Shown here one piece after another: positions 10,993 through 23,250 of a stretch of DNA of 45,000 nt. The position numbers and the translations under genes were made by a program. Position 1 is the stretch's first letter, and the number at the start of each line of letters is the position of its first letter. The notes beneath the pieces are model-generated. The model saw only the letters and a program-made list of their open reading frames with translations. It was not told the DNA's origin and did no database searches. Origin of the DNA: Chrysomallon squamiferum (taxonomy: Eukaryota; Mollusca; Gastropoda; Neomphalida; Peltospiridae); assembly GCA_012295275.1 (NCBI GenBank), contig CM022676.1, positions 3,544,758-3,589,757 of the forward strand, written 5' to 3'.

Positions 10993-11039
10993 AGTCTGTC
11001 TGTCTCTCTGACTTGGCGAATATTTTACAGAATTGATTA

Positions 11040-11322
11040 AAAGTAAATTGTGTTCAATTTGTTTATTATTTATTTGTTTATTATTTATTTGTTTGTTTGT
11101 TTGGGTATTTTTTTCTTTCAACCTTTGATTATTACCATTATCATCATTATCACTCATCATTCTTTTTATCCTATATCATCTTATTTTCTCTTATCCGCAT
11201 CATCATTATCATTATCTTATCTATTTTTAAATCATATACATTTTTTTTTTGTTTTAATATTGTTCCTTTATATTTTTGTTATCATTACTACCACCATAAT
11301 CATTATCATCATCATCATCATC

Positions 11323-11357
<35 letters not shown>

Positions 11358-11360
11358 ATA
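11040..11360 (+). repeat. (TTTG/TTTA)n and degenerate (CAT/CAC)n field
   Basis: TTATTTATTTG units to about 11104, scattered ATCATT units, and a denser CAT/CAC block at about 11300-11356. Confidence 0.85.
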
Positions 11361-11486
11361 TCTATCTCTACCCAACATTTCTACCTCCGCGGAGTTAACA
11401 ACTTAGACATTTAAACCAGGTATTATTATCTCATTTAACAGGACAAAAATCCATGTTCTTAATGTTTCCTTTTCACAACATTTCAC

Positions 11487-11517
<31 letters not shown>

Positions 11518-11890
11518 TAATAATAATAATAAAATAAAATAAAAACCAGGAGACTTGGCGTTATTACACGAAAATTGCAATTGTTCAGATACCGCACTTA
11601 ATCCGCATGCCGCATTTAAACCGCGTGCGGACCGTGACGGTGTCATTATATGACTGCCCCACGCATTGCTTTATTTTACTCGGGTATATTTTTTTTATTT
11701 TTTTTTTTTTTCTCTTTCGTTCGTTAGATCGATACGAAGTGAACAATATTTTCGCCACACCCCAGTGATTTGTCAATACAGCGGAGACGGATTTCTGTGG
11801 TGACAGGAAAAACGCGGTCTACGCGAGTTTAAAGCAGAGATTTCACGCTTTGCGGAGTTATTGTTGACTGAGGTAAGCCAGAAAACGTCG
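11361..11890. other. Mostly unique stretch with A-run and 18-bp tandem pair
   Basis: Contains an A-run (about 11491-11517). Two 18-bp units at 11592-11609 and 11610-11627 (ccgcacttaatccgcatg and ccgcatttaaaccgcgtg, 15 of 18 identical) are followed by a partial cgg. A broken T-run lies near 11690-11711. No gene recognised. Confidence 0.5.
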
Positions 11891-11904
11891 TTATTTATTT
11901 ATAT

Positions 11905-12252
11905 ATGTATATATGTGTAAGTAAACAGAAAGTAAGATGGGTTCAGTTCGCATGTCATATATCACTGTGTCATATATATCTATATTATATATCACTGTGT
12001 CATATATCTCTATATTATGTATGTATGTATGTATGTGTGTATGTATGTATGTATGTATGTATGTGTGTGTGTGTATGTATGCAGTTTCAAATTTATTTCT
12101 ATAATGATGATCGTCAGAATCATTACTATCAACATTATCAATCATATTAATTATGATGATGATGGTAACAGTAAGGCGACAACGACAGCATCAATAGCAA
12201 CAACAATAGCAACAACAACAGCAACAACAACAACAACAACAATAATAAAATA
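11905..12252 (+). repeat. Compound TA-rich duplication, (ATGT)n, (GAT) and (CAA)n
   Basis: A ~35-bp unit containing atatcactgtgtcatatat is repeated (about 11957 and 11989). Then (ATGT)n spans 12016-12064, followed by (TG)n, degenerate GAT units, and CAA/CAG units at about 12180-12243. Confidence 0.9.
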
Positions 12253-13044
<792 letters not shown>

Positions 13045-13077
13045 CATAACATCGCACCCTATTATCTAAACATACAA
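13045..13077 (+). repeat. 28-bp flank shared with the first (CT)n tract (copy 2)
   Basis: Contains catcgcaccctattatctaa and acatacaa. It is nearly identical to the flank at 10964-10992 and also lies immediately 3' of a ~100-bp CT tract. Confidence 0.8.
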
Positions 13078-13370
13078 TGCATTACAAATTTCATACAGCA
13101 GTTTCCTCAATTCACGAATCGCTCTTGTTCCTAAGTGACAGTTATGAATATTCATGACCACTCTATCAGCACCTTTATTACGGTTGTATGAAATAATTAA
13201 AACATGTTTCATGATAACAATGTTTAATACATTTATACATGTCAGATAGGAATTATCAGAACATTGCCTGCCAACTGACAAAGAGCGTGCAAGAGATAAA
13301 AAAAAATATCATTAACGTTTACAAGTTATCATTTATCTTGCAACAAAAATGATTGAACTGCTGTTGTTTG
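13078..13370. other. Unique gene-free stretch
   Basis: Ordinary AT-rich sequence without repeats. No exon or RNA gene identified. Confidence 0.5.
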
Positions 13371-13638
13371 TTGCTATGGCGACTGTTACTACTATTGGTA
13401 CTACCACAGTAACTGCGGTTATTATTATTTTGAGTACTACTACAACGAACACCGGCAGCAATATTACTGCTACTACCAAAACAACCATTACGGCTACTAC
13501 CACTTCTACAAACCACAAGCAGTACTAACACTGCTACCTCTACAGCAGCATCAGCAACAATAACTACTATTGTACTGCTGCTGCTGCTACTACTACTACC
13601 ACTATTATTAACATTATTACTGCTACTATTGGTATTTT

Positions 13639-13701
<63 letters not shown>

Positions 13702-13925
13702 ACTGCTGCTACTACGTCTTGTGTCGATTCCACTACAGCTGCAATGACTATATTCAGTTACTTCTACCATAACTACGACATAGACAAATATAAAAATAAA
13801 AAAATAAAATGCAACTAAGAATATACAAATTCGAAGACAACGACAAATCCACAGCAACAACAACAACAACAACAACAAAAATAATAACAATAACAATAAC
13901 AACAGCAATAACAACAATCATAACA
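13371..13925 (+). repeat. Degenerate ACT/CTG/CAA trinucleotide field
   Basis: Trinucleotide periodicity persists for ~550 bp: degenerate ACT/ACC units, a denser (CTG)(ACT) block at about 13573-13712 with perfect (TAC)n then (TGC)n, and (CAA)n at about 13855-13877. Long Ser- or Leu-rich open frames across it are repeat translation, not protein. Confidence 0.93.
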
Positions 13926-14367
13926 ATAACTTTCTTTTATTGTTAACTTTTTCTTTTTAATTACGTTTCTTTTTTTCTTTTTTTTTTCTTGTTTTCACGA
14001 TACACAAAATCTGACAACTATGTTGCATTATTCTTTTCAAACATTTATACTATTACGTTACGGAATTAATAACCACCATGAAAATACAATAAATATTTAA
14101 TAGCACTAAATGATTTAGTCTGACAATTTAAGCGATATGAATTAAATACAGTGCAATTAACAGATAAAATATCACGCCGTCTTTATTAACGAAGACACCG
14201 GAGCGGTCCATTTCTTCTTATAGGGGAGTGAGGATCTAAACTGTCGACGATTTATTAATGTAGAATAAGTCACAGAGTAATTAATATGAAGAAATAAATG
14301 CTTCATTGACTATTCACGTATAGCTGGAGTTATTAATAAATTAATTGGCTGGACAGAACCTACTAGA
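13926..14367. other. Unique AT-rich stretch 5' of the HSE array
   Basis: Repeat-poor except for pyrimidine runs near 13970-13990. Contains several ttaat/attaa words. No TATA box or coding region can be tied to the heat-shock-like array downstream. Confidence 0.4.
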
Positions 14368-14400
14368 GAACCTTCCGGAACCTTCTAGAACCTTCCGGAA
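14368..14400. promoter_or_regulatory. Seven-pentamer heat shock element array (HSF site candidate)
   Basis: GAA and TTC alternate in perfect 5-bp phase: GAA 14368, TTC 14373, GAA 14378, TTC 14383, GAA 14388, TTC 14393, GAA 14398. This is the inverted nGAAn arrangement recognised by HSF trimers, which bind three units; seven in phase is unusually strong. Weak 2-of-3 matches continue at 14403, 14408 and 14413, and a full GAA lies at 14418. No gene is recognised within 1 kb, so the target is unknown. It could instead be a chance outcome of a 20-bp direct repeat. Confidence 0.6.
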
Positions 14401-14420
14401 GATTGTGGTAGCGTCTGGAA

Positions 14421-14579
14421 CCGACCCTAGACAGAGTACTAAAAGAAAAGTAAATCAATACAGTCTTGACAGATGTTAGTGTGTGTGGAGTCTGAATTAA
14501 TTACGTCCCGGATAATCCTTCTGCAGACGTGAAATTAATAGAAAATCATTGAAAGGAATTAAAGGAGAAAATTGTTAGT
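14421..14579. other. Short unique stretch 3' of the HSE array
   Basis: No open frame or core promoter motif I can support. Ends at a GT-rich microsatellite field. Confidence 0.4.
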
Positions 14580-14847
14580 GTGTGTCTGTTGAAAATGTGT
14601 GTGTGGTATGTGGTGTGTGTACATATATATATGTACGTATGTATGTATGTGTTTGAGTGTATTTGTATTATGAGTATCTGTGTGTATGTATTGTGTGCCT
14701 GTGTGTGTGTGTATGTGTGTGTACATATATCTATGTATGTATGTATACAGTGTATATATCTATGTATGTATGTATGTATGTGTGTGAGTTTGAGTCTATG
14801 TTTGTATGTGTTGTACATATATCATGTGCGTATATATGTATTTTGAG

Positions 14848-14890
<43 letters not shown>
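14580..14890 (+). repeat. Compound (GT)/(ATGT)/(TA) microsatellite field
   Basis: GT, GTAT and TATG units with short ATATCTATG repeats (near 14727 and 14757), closing with (GT)n at about 14850-14888. Confidence 0.93.
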
Positions 14891-14891
<1 letters not shown>

Positions 14892-15520
14892 TGTCTGTTT
14901 ACACAGAGATCTAGAGAAAGATAATGAAAAGCAAAAACAGAAGTATAAAACTCTGTGACAGAAAGAAAGATGTATATATATATATAGACACATGCACCAA
15001 CAAACTGATAGACAGAGCGGCAGACATACATACAGATAGAGAGACAGACAAAAAGTCAGATAACCAGAGAGACAGAAAGACTGACAGACAGACATATAGA
15101 TGGACATATAGAAAAACAAACATAGCTAGCACACAGACATGTGAATACACGGTGAGATACTGCCAAAGAGATAAAAAAAAAAATAATAATCTTTAAGACA
15201 CAGAAGAATAAGTAGCATACAAAAGATAAAGATAAAAAATCATCGACTGACATACAATACATACACAGATACACACACTATCATTAAACGTAGACACATA
15301 CACAACGTTTGACTACTAACTGTCGTTCCACCCCAAATAAGAAGACTCTAGCAGATAATGAATCTGTCACTGTCACTGGCTGACGATGTCCAATTTAGAT
15401 AGAGAACAGAGAATCAGGTTCTCTTGTCCAGCCCAGACTCAGCGTAATAGTCAGAGATGCGTTAATTTGACTCGGACGTTACAGAGACACAGAATATCAC
15501 AACGCAAACTCAGCCTGCAT
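14891..15520. repeat. Degenerate (GACA/CAGA)n-rich stretch with unique tail
   Basis: GACAGA/CAGACA words dominate 14900-15110, with a short (TA)n near 14972-14986. From about 15290 the sequence is unique and has no recognised gene. Confidence 0.6.
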
Positions 15521-16560
15521 ATTTCTGTTCTTTGTTTGTCTGCTGATCTGCTTGTTTCTGTTCGTTTTTTTCTTTTACTTGATAGTCTGTTGGTGTATGT
15601 GGCTGTTTGTTTTGTGTGCTTATTTTACTTGTTTTGTGTTCTTGTTTGATTGTTTTGTTTGTTTACTTGATAGTCTGTTGTTAGTATGGTTATTTTGCTT
15701 GTTTAAGTGATTGCTTGATTTTTTGTTTGTTTGATAGTCTGCGGATGTTTGGTTGACTAGTTGGTATTTTTGCTTCTGTTTTGGATTTGGTTATTGGTTG
15801 TCTGCGGATGTTTTGTTTTTGACTAGTTGGCTTGTTTAAAATAGGGTCTGATAGGTATTTCTCTTCTGTTTTTTGGATGTTTGTTTATTTGTTTGTTTAC
15901 TGGTTTTGTTGTGTTTCACTGGTTTTGTTTGTTTCAGTGCTTTTTGTCTGTCATTACTTTGTTTGTTTTGTTTTTGTTTTTCATTGGTTTTGCTTGTTTA
16001 AAATTGCTTTGTGTTTGACTGGTTTGTTGTGTTTCATTGCTTTTGTTGTGTTTCATTCTAGGTTTCATTGGTTTGTTGTGTTTGAACTTTGTTGTGTTTC
16101 ATTGGTTTGTTGTGTTTCATTGCTTTGTTGTGTTTCATTGGTTTGTTGTGTTTCATTGGTTTGTTGTGTTTCATTGCTTTGTTGTGTTTCACTGGTTTGT
16201 TGTGTTTCATTGCTTTGTTGTGTTTCATTGGTTTGTTGTGTTTCATTGCTTTGTTGTGTTTCATTGCTTTGTTGTGTTTCAGTGCTTTGTTATGTTTCAC
16301 TGGTTTGTTGGTTGTTCCCTGGAGTCCTGGTTGTCCTGGTGGTTGGTTTGGTTGAATGGAGTTGTTCAGTCGCTAGTTGTCTACTGTTTTACTAGTTGAC
16401 TTCCTGGTTCTTTGGATCACCTCTGGAAATTAACTGGTTTGTCGAACGGTTGATTATATTTCGTTAACCCTTACTCGATTGGTTGTTTAGGTGACCGGTT
16501 GCTAGGTGATTTGTTGATCGTCTGGTTGAATAACTCATCTCTTGGTTTGGTAGTACCTAG
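15521..16560 (+). repeat. ~1-kb G+T strand-skewed block
   Basis: The plus strand is strongly G+T-biased (GTTTGTTT, TGGTTTGTTGT, CTGGTTGT words) for about 1 kb, with few A or C. It surrounds an 18-bp minisatellite. Its open frames reach 187 codons but are Val/Phe/Cys/Leu-rich products of the skew. Confidence 0.8.
16035..16312 (+). repeat. 18-bp minisatellite, ~13 copies of two alternating variants
   Basis: Unit gtttcattggtttgttgt alternates irregularly with gtttcattgctttgttgt, plus cact and cagt variants. Because 18 is a multiple of three, all frames stay open and encode 6-residue repeats, including KHNKPM/KHNKAM on the minus strand. Confidence 0.96.
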
Positions 16561-16904
16561 CATGCGTTGTGTTAAAAGACAATGTACATTTTGAATTCGT
16601 CATAGGCTACGTTTTCAAGAACAACCATCAAACACGCATAAAACCATAAAACTCCCCCTGATCATAACTTGTGGATCCGCTCCTTTTTTTTTTTTTTTTT
16701 TTTTTACTTCTTCTTCCGGGTATTCATTTTTAAACACAACAGAAATTTGACCTACATTTATATCAATTTTCATCTCTCTGTTTCTTCTTCACAAAACGCT
16801 GCTTTGTTTTGTTTCTAATCAATAACAATTACCGGAAAAAATATAAAAATAAAATAATGATCAGCGACGCTAATAACAATAAAAATCATATATCTAAAAA
16901 AGAA

Positions 16905-16942
<38 letters not shown>

Positions 16943-17050
16943 CATAATAATAATCTCTGTAAGTGAAACGATTCAAATAACATCCGATCTGGTTTTTAAC
17001 CGGGTGACATACATACGTAAGTACGTAAGTACAAATGCACTTTCATATAT
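16561..17050. other. Mixed stretch with T-run and (AAT)n
   Basis: A T-run at about 16684-16705 and (AAT)n at about 16905-16953, otherwise unique. No gene. Confidence 0.55.
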
Positions 17051-17411
17051 ACATCCATGGCTGTGTTAACACACATACACACACACACACACACACACGC
17101 ACACACGCACAAACACAAACATACACAGAGACACACATTCATAAAGATTAAAAAAATATTCAAAAATAAAAATAAAAATCCCCAACAAAAACAACACAAA
17201 CCCGTCACCCCCTCAAAAAACAAAACAAAACAAAAATCCACACAAAAACACACTTTTATACAAACACAAACATACATACAGATAAACATTTCATAAATAT
17301 TCAAAAATAAAAAAAACACACCCCCTCAAACACAAAACAAAACAAAAAAATCCCACAAAAAAAAAGGCTTTTATACATTAACGCATAGATATACATACAG
17401 ATAAACATTTA

Positions 17412-17443
<32 letters not shown>

Positions 17444-17480
17444 CACACCCACGCACCTAAACACAGGCACATCACTCATA
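17051..17480 (+). repeat. A+C-rich field: (CA)n, (AAAAC)n and (CATA)n
   Basis: CA repeats at about 17071-17120, then AAAAC/AAAAT units. A ~110-bp segment (tttatacaaacac...acatacagataaacattt) recurs at about 17253 and 17371. (CATA)n lies at about 17410-17445. Confidence 0.85.
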
Positions 17481-17600
17481 CATTTATACATACGAAAGGT
17501 AGTTCCCGCTAAACCAACCAAAAACCTACTTTGAATGAAGAACATTTGTCAATATTCCTTTCACAGTGAGCACTATACACTCCAAACACCCACGCTGTTT

Positions 17601-17602
<2 letters not shown>

Positions 17603-17675
<73 letters not shown>

Positions 17676-17710
17676 ACACACACACACAGATAGATACACA
17701 CTCAGACATA
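17603..17710 (+). repeat. (CA)n microsatellite, ~70 bp plus degenerate tail
   Basis: Uninterrupted CA at about 17605-17672, then CAGA/CACA variants. Confidence 0.97.
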
Positions 17711-17977
17711 CAAGACAACAAATAAAGGAAATAATAAAACTCAAATTTAAATACACAGCGATTAAAAAAAAAAAAAAAAATGAAAGAAAGAAAGAAAAAA
17801 AAAAAAACAAAAACAATCTATGTAAATATAAAAAAATTAAATAAATTCGAGTCCACTGTCAATTCCTTACCTCAGCAGAAAACAAGAAAAAAAAAAAAAA
17901 AAAGAAAAAAGAAAGAAAAAAAAACTCAATTTGTATTCTGAAACGGGAACGACACGAATACGTTCTAGAGCGAAATC

Positions 17978-18014
<37 letters not shown>
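17711..18014. repeat. A-run and AAAG-rich stretch
   Basis: Several A-runs, the longest roughly 34 at about 17980-18014, separated by short unique pieces. No gene. Confidence 0.8.
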
Positions 18015-18017
<3 letters not shown>

Positions 18018-18029
18018 TGAATCGTTCAC

Positions 18030-18350
18030 CGGATCGATTTGATTGAGTTTATTACATCATCGATTAGATGTCTTAAAATCGCCCCTTTTAATTTGCCCAA
18101 TGTCCTCGTTGCCTTCAAAACGTACGTTGAGGAATAAATGGGGGAAATTTTGTAAAAGATTTCTATAAAGTGTGCTCAATTTAGCAGAAATGGTCGGGAC
18201 ATTGTGGCCGACTGCGGTATATTTATTGACGAGCGCGGCAATATATTGATTATCGTCTGCTACAGCACCATTTTATTACCGCCGATGTAGAAGAGTTACT
18301 TCGTAGATATTTTCAGTCTCTGTGGACTATTTTTCCTCTGTGGCGGTTTT

Positions 18351-18353
<3 letters not shown>
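18030..18353. promoter_or_regulatory. Low-repeat island with homeodomain- and SOX-like words (candidate CNE)
   Basis: About 320 bp without simple repeats between A-runs. It holds cgattag, tttattgac, tattgattatcg and ttttattac (homeodomain-like words), gacattgtgg (SOX-like ACAATG core) and several CpG words. No open frame supports an exon. A regulatory role is inferred. Confidence 0.3.
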
Positions 18354-18384
<31 letters not shown>

Positions 18385-19194
18385 ACTGGATATTCAAGTT
18401 TGGGGTAAGTTTGAAATTTTTTTAAATACATGTTTTTTAAATGTTACTAGTATGTTTTAAACTTGTTCACGTATTAACAGTGTTTATCGTTTTGCGAATT
18501 TAACGATTGCTGTTTACTGCAGTCTCGATCTATACGATCATGCGACAGACTTCGTTAATGCTGTTAACATTGTCTAAATGATTTTTAAATAAAAGAAACT
18601 GTGTCAGCAGTTGTTTTTACCTGATCAAAACGTAAATAACCCGTTTCTTGACAAATAAACTGAAGGAAACAAACACAGCTTTCGTTACTGAACGCAGAAC
18701 GTTCAAACAGAATCACCTAACGCATATGAAAATCGTGTGTTGTTGTTCTTGTTTGCTTGTTTATATTTTTTTTTTTTTTTTTTTTTTTTTATTCTTCGAG
18801 TGTTTGATTTTCAAAGCAGTTGTTATCGATCGAACGCTGGAACGTACAAAGAAGTGTTATTGTGAAGTTTGTTTCAAATGTTAATTAATCAGCATTTCAA
18901 ATACGAGTTCGTTTAACGGTACGTTCGTTTGTTCTTCGTTACATATCTGTCTGCCCCTACTCCCACCGATCTCTCTCCCTGGTCTCCCTCTAGCCCACCC
19001 AACATGTAGACACATGCACCACAAATTCAGACACGTTTTTCACGTGTCTTTCAGTCTCTCTTCATCTATCAGTCTCTTTCTCTCTCATTCCCTTCTCCAT
19101 TTACCTTCATGTAAAAGTAAAAATAATTCTTAGTGGTGTAATCATTCTTCTTGTAATTAAAATAATATATATTAAGACGTTCTACCACCACCAT
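18354..19194. other. Gene-free stretch between A-run and (AAC)n
   Basis: Starts with a ~29-A run, contains a T-run at about 18767-18790 and a degenerate TCTC patch near 18970-19100. Otherwise unique, with no exon or RNA gene recognised. Confidence 0.5.
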
Positions 19195-19445
<251 letters not shown>

Positions 19446-19639
19446 AAAACAAACACACCAAAATATCTCTGCTGATTGTGCACTTCTTTTGAATTATAGT
19501 TCGAATCTCGAATCTCGGGAAGTGATGACGTCAAATAACCAAATTATTCTGCGCGATGCATAAGATAAATGAATTACAGAGAGAAAGTAGTTAAACTTGG
19601 CGAATAGGCCTGTTTGTATACCGGTACAGCTCGTTATGG
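19446..19639. other. Unique stretch
   Basis: Contains the short tandem gaatctcgaatctcgg near 19503. No gene recognised. Confidence 0.45.
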
Positions 19640-20482
19640 AAATATTTTGTATTGGTATACGTAACCCGTTACAAATACATAACGTATTTACGTAGCTCTG
19701 AATACGTTAAATCACGCTTTGTATGTTTGTTTAATATATTTGTAAAACTCTGCAACAAATTATTAGGTTAGTATTGCTATGTAATTCATTAAAAACGTGC
19801 ACCGTATTTATGTAAATAACGTTTTTTTTTTATATGCACAACTTCATATATTAAATGACGGTAAGAATCTTTAACGTATTTATGTAGTTTGCTTTTTGTG
19901 TGTAAAACATTACACACGTTTCACATATATTAAATTATTCTTAGCATGCAATACGTTACAAGCGTATACTTTATTTATGTAAATACATTTTTGTGTGTAG
20001 TAGGTTACAAATGTTTATTTATGTAATTATAATAGGCCAGAAAACTACTCTCTGTATATAAAACGTTACAAATGTATAAAATGTTTATACAATGATTCTT
20101 TTATAATACGTTACAAACGTGTGCCATGTTTATGTAAATGACACTTAATACAAAGGACGTTGCAAAAGGAATTATGTAGTAATGCATGTACATGTCACTG
20201 AGCATAACCTACGTTACAAAGACCATCGAAGTCTTTAATATTCATTTATATTTAATACGTTACAAGTATTTAATGAAATTGTATAACTGTGAAGCATATT
20301 CAGTGAATCTTAATATGTAAAGCGTTAGAGTCTGTTAAATCTTTACGTCACTATAACATTTTAAAATGATATATATATATATATTTAAAATTATATATAT
20401 TTTTGCAATTCATTACATCGCTGTATGTCTACATGTGTTATAAAAGAAAACAGAGAATGGAAAAGTGACAGAGAAAGAAAGT

Positions 20483-20558
<76 letters not shown>

Positions 20559-20640
20559 TAACGTTTTACTAAAGTGTTTCACCAAAATATACGTTTAACA
20601 CTAAATACTCTTTAACTCCTAATACGTTACAACCTCGTTG
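19640..20640. repeat. Decayed ~50-bp periodic repeat with atacgttacaa core
   Basis: The core (a)tacgttacaa recurs near 19906, 19952, 20006, 20063, 20108, 20158, 20212, 20257 and 20320, spacings of about 45-63 bp, with more remote matches near 19667 and 20623. Several cores are followed by a tatgtaaat-type word. The (GA)n tract at 20486-20556 interrupts the array. Best explained as an old minisatellite. Confidence 0.65.
20486..20556 (+). repeat. (GA)n microsatellite, ~70 bp
   Basis: Uninterrupted GA dinucleotides within the decayed 50-bp array. Confidence 0.97.
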
Positions 20641-21115
20641 ACAAATCTGACTACGTTTAAGCCGTCTAATAATTTAACTTGAAGGTTATGGGTTCGAATC
20701 AGTCACGGGGGAAGTGGTTGAAAGAGAAAAACGCACACACCACACGAACTCTCTAACAGGAGACTATACCGTTAGTTCTTCGTATGCGTACTGTGACATT
20801 TAAAGAGACAGAATTGTAGCTTATCAATAATTAAGCAGGTATTATGATTAACATTTTAATAATTAACATTTTTAACACTCATTAATGGCTTAATTAGCAT
20901 ATTTCATCGATTTTTGTTCTCTTGATTTGGTAACGTCTCATAAGCATCTTTCCTCATTTTTCTGGGGTTTTTTCTTCACGTTTTACACGTGGGTCTACTG
21001 TTAATATGTTCTTGGTTACGCCCTGTTTAAGCTTGATATATTGACTAGCATGTTTTAAAACCATTCTGTATTTGACATCATAAAATATGATCAGAACTCA
21101 GATATGAAATAATCC
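20641..21115. other. Unique stretch with an isolated B-box-like word
   Basis: ggttcgaatc at 20691-20700 matches the pol III B-box core. The flanks do not pair into a T-arm and I see no A-box at a normal distance, so at most this is a decayed tRNA-derived remnant. The rest is unique and gene-free. Confidence 0.3.
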
Positions 21116-21169
21116 ATGAACTATTAATATTATCATCAGTATTATCGTCATCATTATAATTATTATTAC

Positions 21170-21215
<46 letters not shown>

Positions 21216-21346
21216 TTCATCATCATCATCATCATTACTATCAGCTTCATCATCATTATTATCATCATCATCATCATTATTACTACTATTAATATTGTTA
21301 CTGTCAACATCGTCATCATCATGATCATCATTATTATTATTATTAC

Positions 21347-21382
<36 letters not shown>

Positions 21383-21412
21383 TATAATTATTATTATTAT
21401 TATTATTATTAC

Positions 21413-21454
<42 letters not shown>

Positions 21455-21457
21455 TAC

Positions 21458-21526
<69 letters not shown>

Positions 21527-21545
21527 TACTACTATTATTACTGTA
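21116..21545 (+). repeat. (ATT/ATC)n trinucleotide block, ~430 bp
   Basis: Degenerate ATC/ATT mixtures to about 21325, then nearly pure ATT with periodic ACT interruptions to 21543. Asn-, Ile- and Met-rich open frames up to 163 codons are repeat translation. Confidence 0.97.
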
Positions 21546-21815
21546 TTGTATGTAACCTAGATTAATCACGACTAAGTATCTGTGGTTTTGTTCCGATACA
21601 TTTACTGTCTTTGTTGTCAGCTCGTTTGACCTTGTTTCACTCGTGTGATTTTTTCATGTCAAGTCATGTGTAAATGTCGTATTTGTGAAAATTGACTTTT
21701 TACATCTCGGAGGGTGTGGAAAGATCATTTGTTGATTAATACCGATAAAACAAACGACATTTTGTCCTGTTAGTTTTGCGGTGACAAAAGAAACAACAGA
21801 TACACGGGGAAAAAT
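21546..21815. other. Unique gene-free stretch
   Basis: No repeats, no recognised exon or RNA gene. Confidence 0.45.
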
Positions 21816-22550
<735 letters not shown>

Positions 22551-22695
22551 GTAGGGATGTCGAACACATTCAATAAATTTACGAGGTCTCTATGGAAATG
22601 TGACGTAATATTTACGTGGATGATTTATTACGCTGTCTTATACATTTTTCATCAGTTGTAATATCTCTCCGTGACAGTGTGTTTGCGTGTGTGTG
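22551..22695 (+). repeat. 145-bp dispersed repeat, copy 1
   Basis: Begins gtagggatgtcgaacacatt and aligns without gaps to 39104-39248 with 4 mismatches in 145 bp (about 97%). Both copies end in gtgtttgcg followed by (GT)n. The low divergence implies recent duplication or mobility. I see no pol III boxes, terminal inverted repeats or poly-A tail. It looks like a small non-autonomous element associated with a GT microsatellite. Confidence 0.9.
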
Positions 22696-22823
22696 AATAA
22701 GAGAGTATGTGTGACAGTGTGTATGTGTAAATATGCGTGTGTGTGTTTTTGTTTAAAAGAACGAGGAAAAGAGAAACAAATACAGAAATAAATCAGGAGA
22801 ATACGAGAGAGAGAAACCCAAAC

Positions 22824-22862
<39 letters not shown>
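22696..22862. repeat. Degenerate GT tail and (TA)n
   Basis: GT-rich words continue to about 22750, followed by (TA)n at about 22829-22862. Confidence 0.85.

Positions 22863-23250
<388 letters not shown>

Noticed and set aside
15832-16395. 187-codon plus-strand open frame (Cys/Val/Leu/Phe-rich)
   Set aside because: All three plus frames and one minus frame are open across the 18-bp minisatellite and G+T-skewed block, so openness carries no information.
20641-20760. tRNA gene or SINE from ggttcgaatc
   Set aside because: The flanks do not form a T-stem and no A-box lies at a suitable distance. A single B-box core is weak evidence.
21078-21569. 163-codon Asn/Asp-rich frame
   Set aside because: Direct translation of the (ATT/ATC)n block. 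The other frames give poly-Ile or poly-Met.
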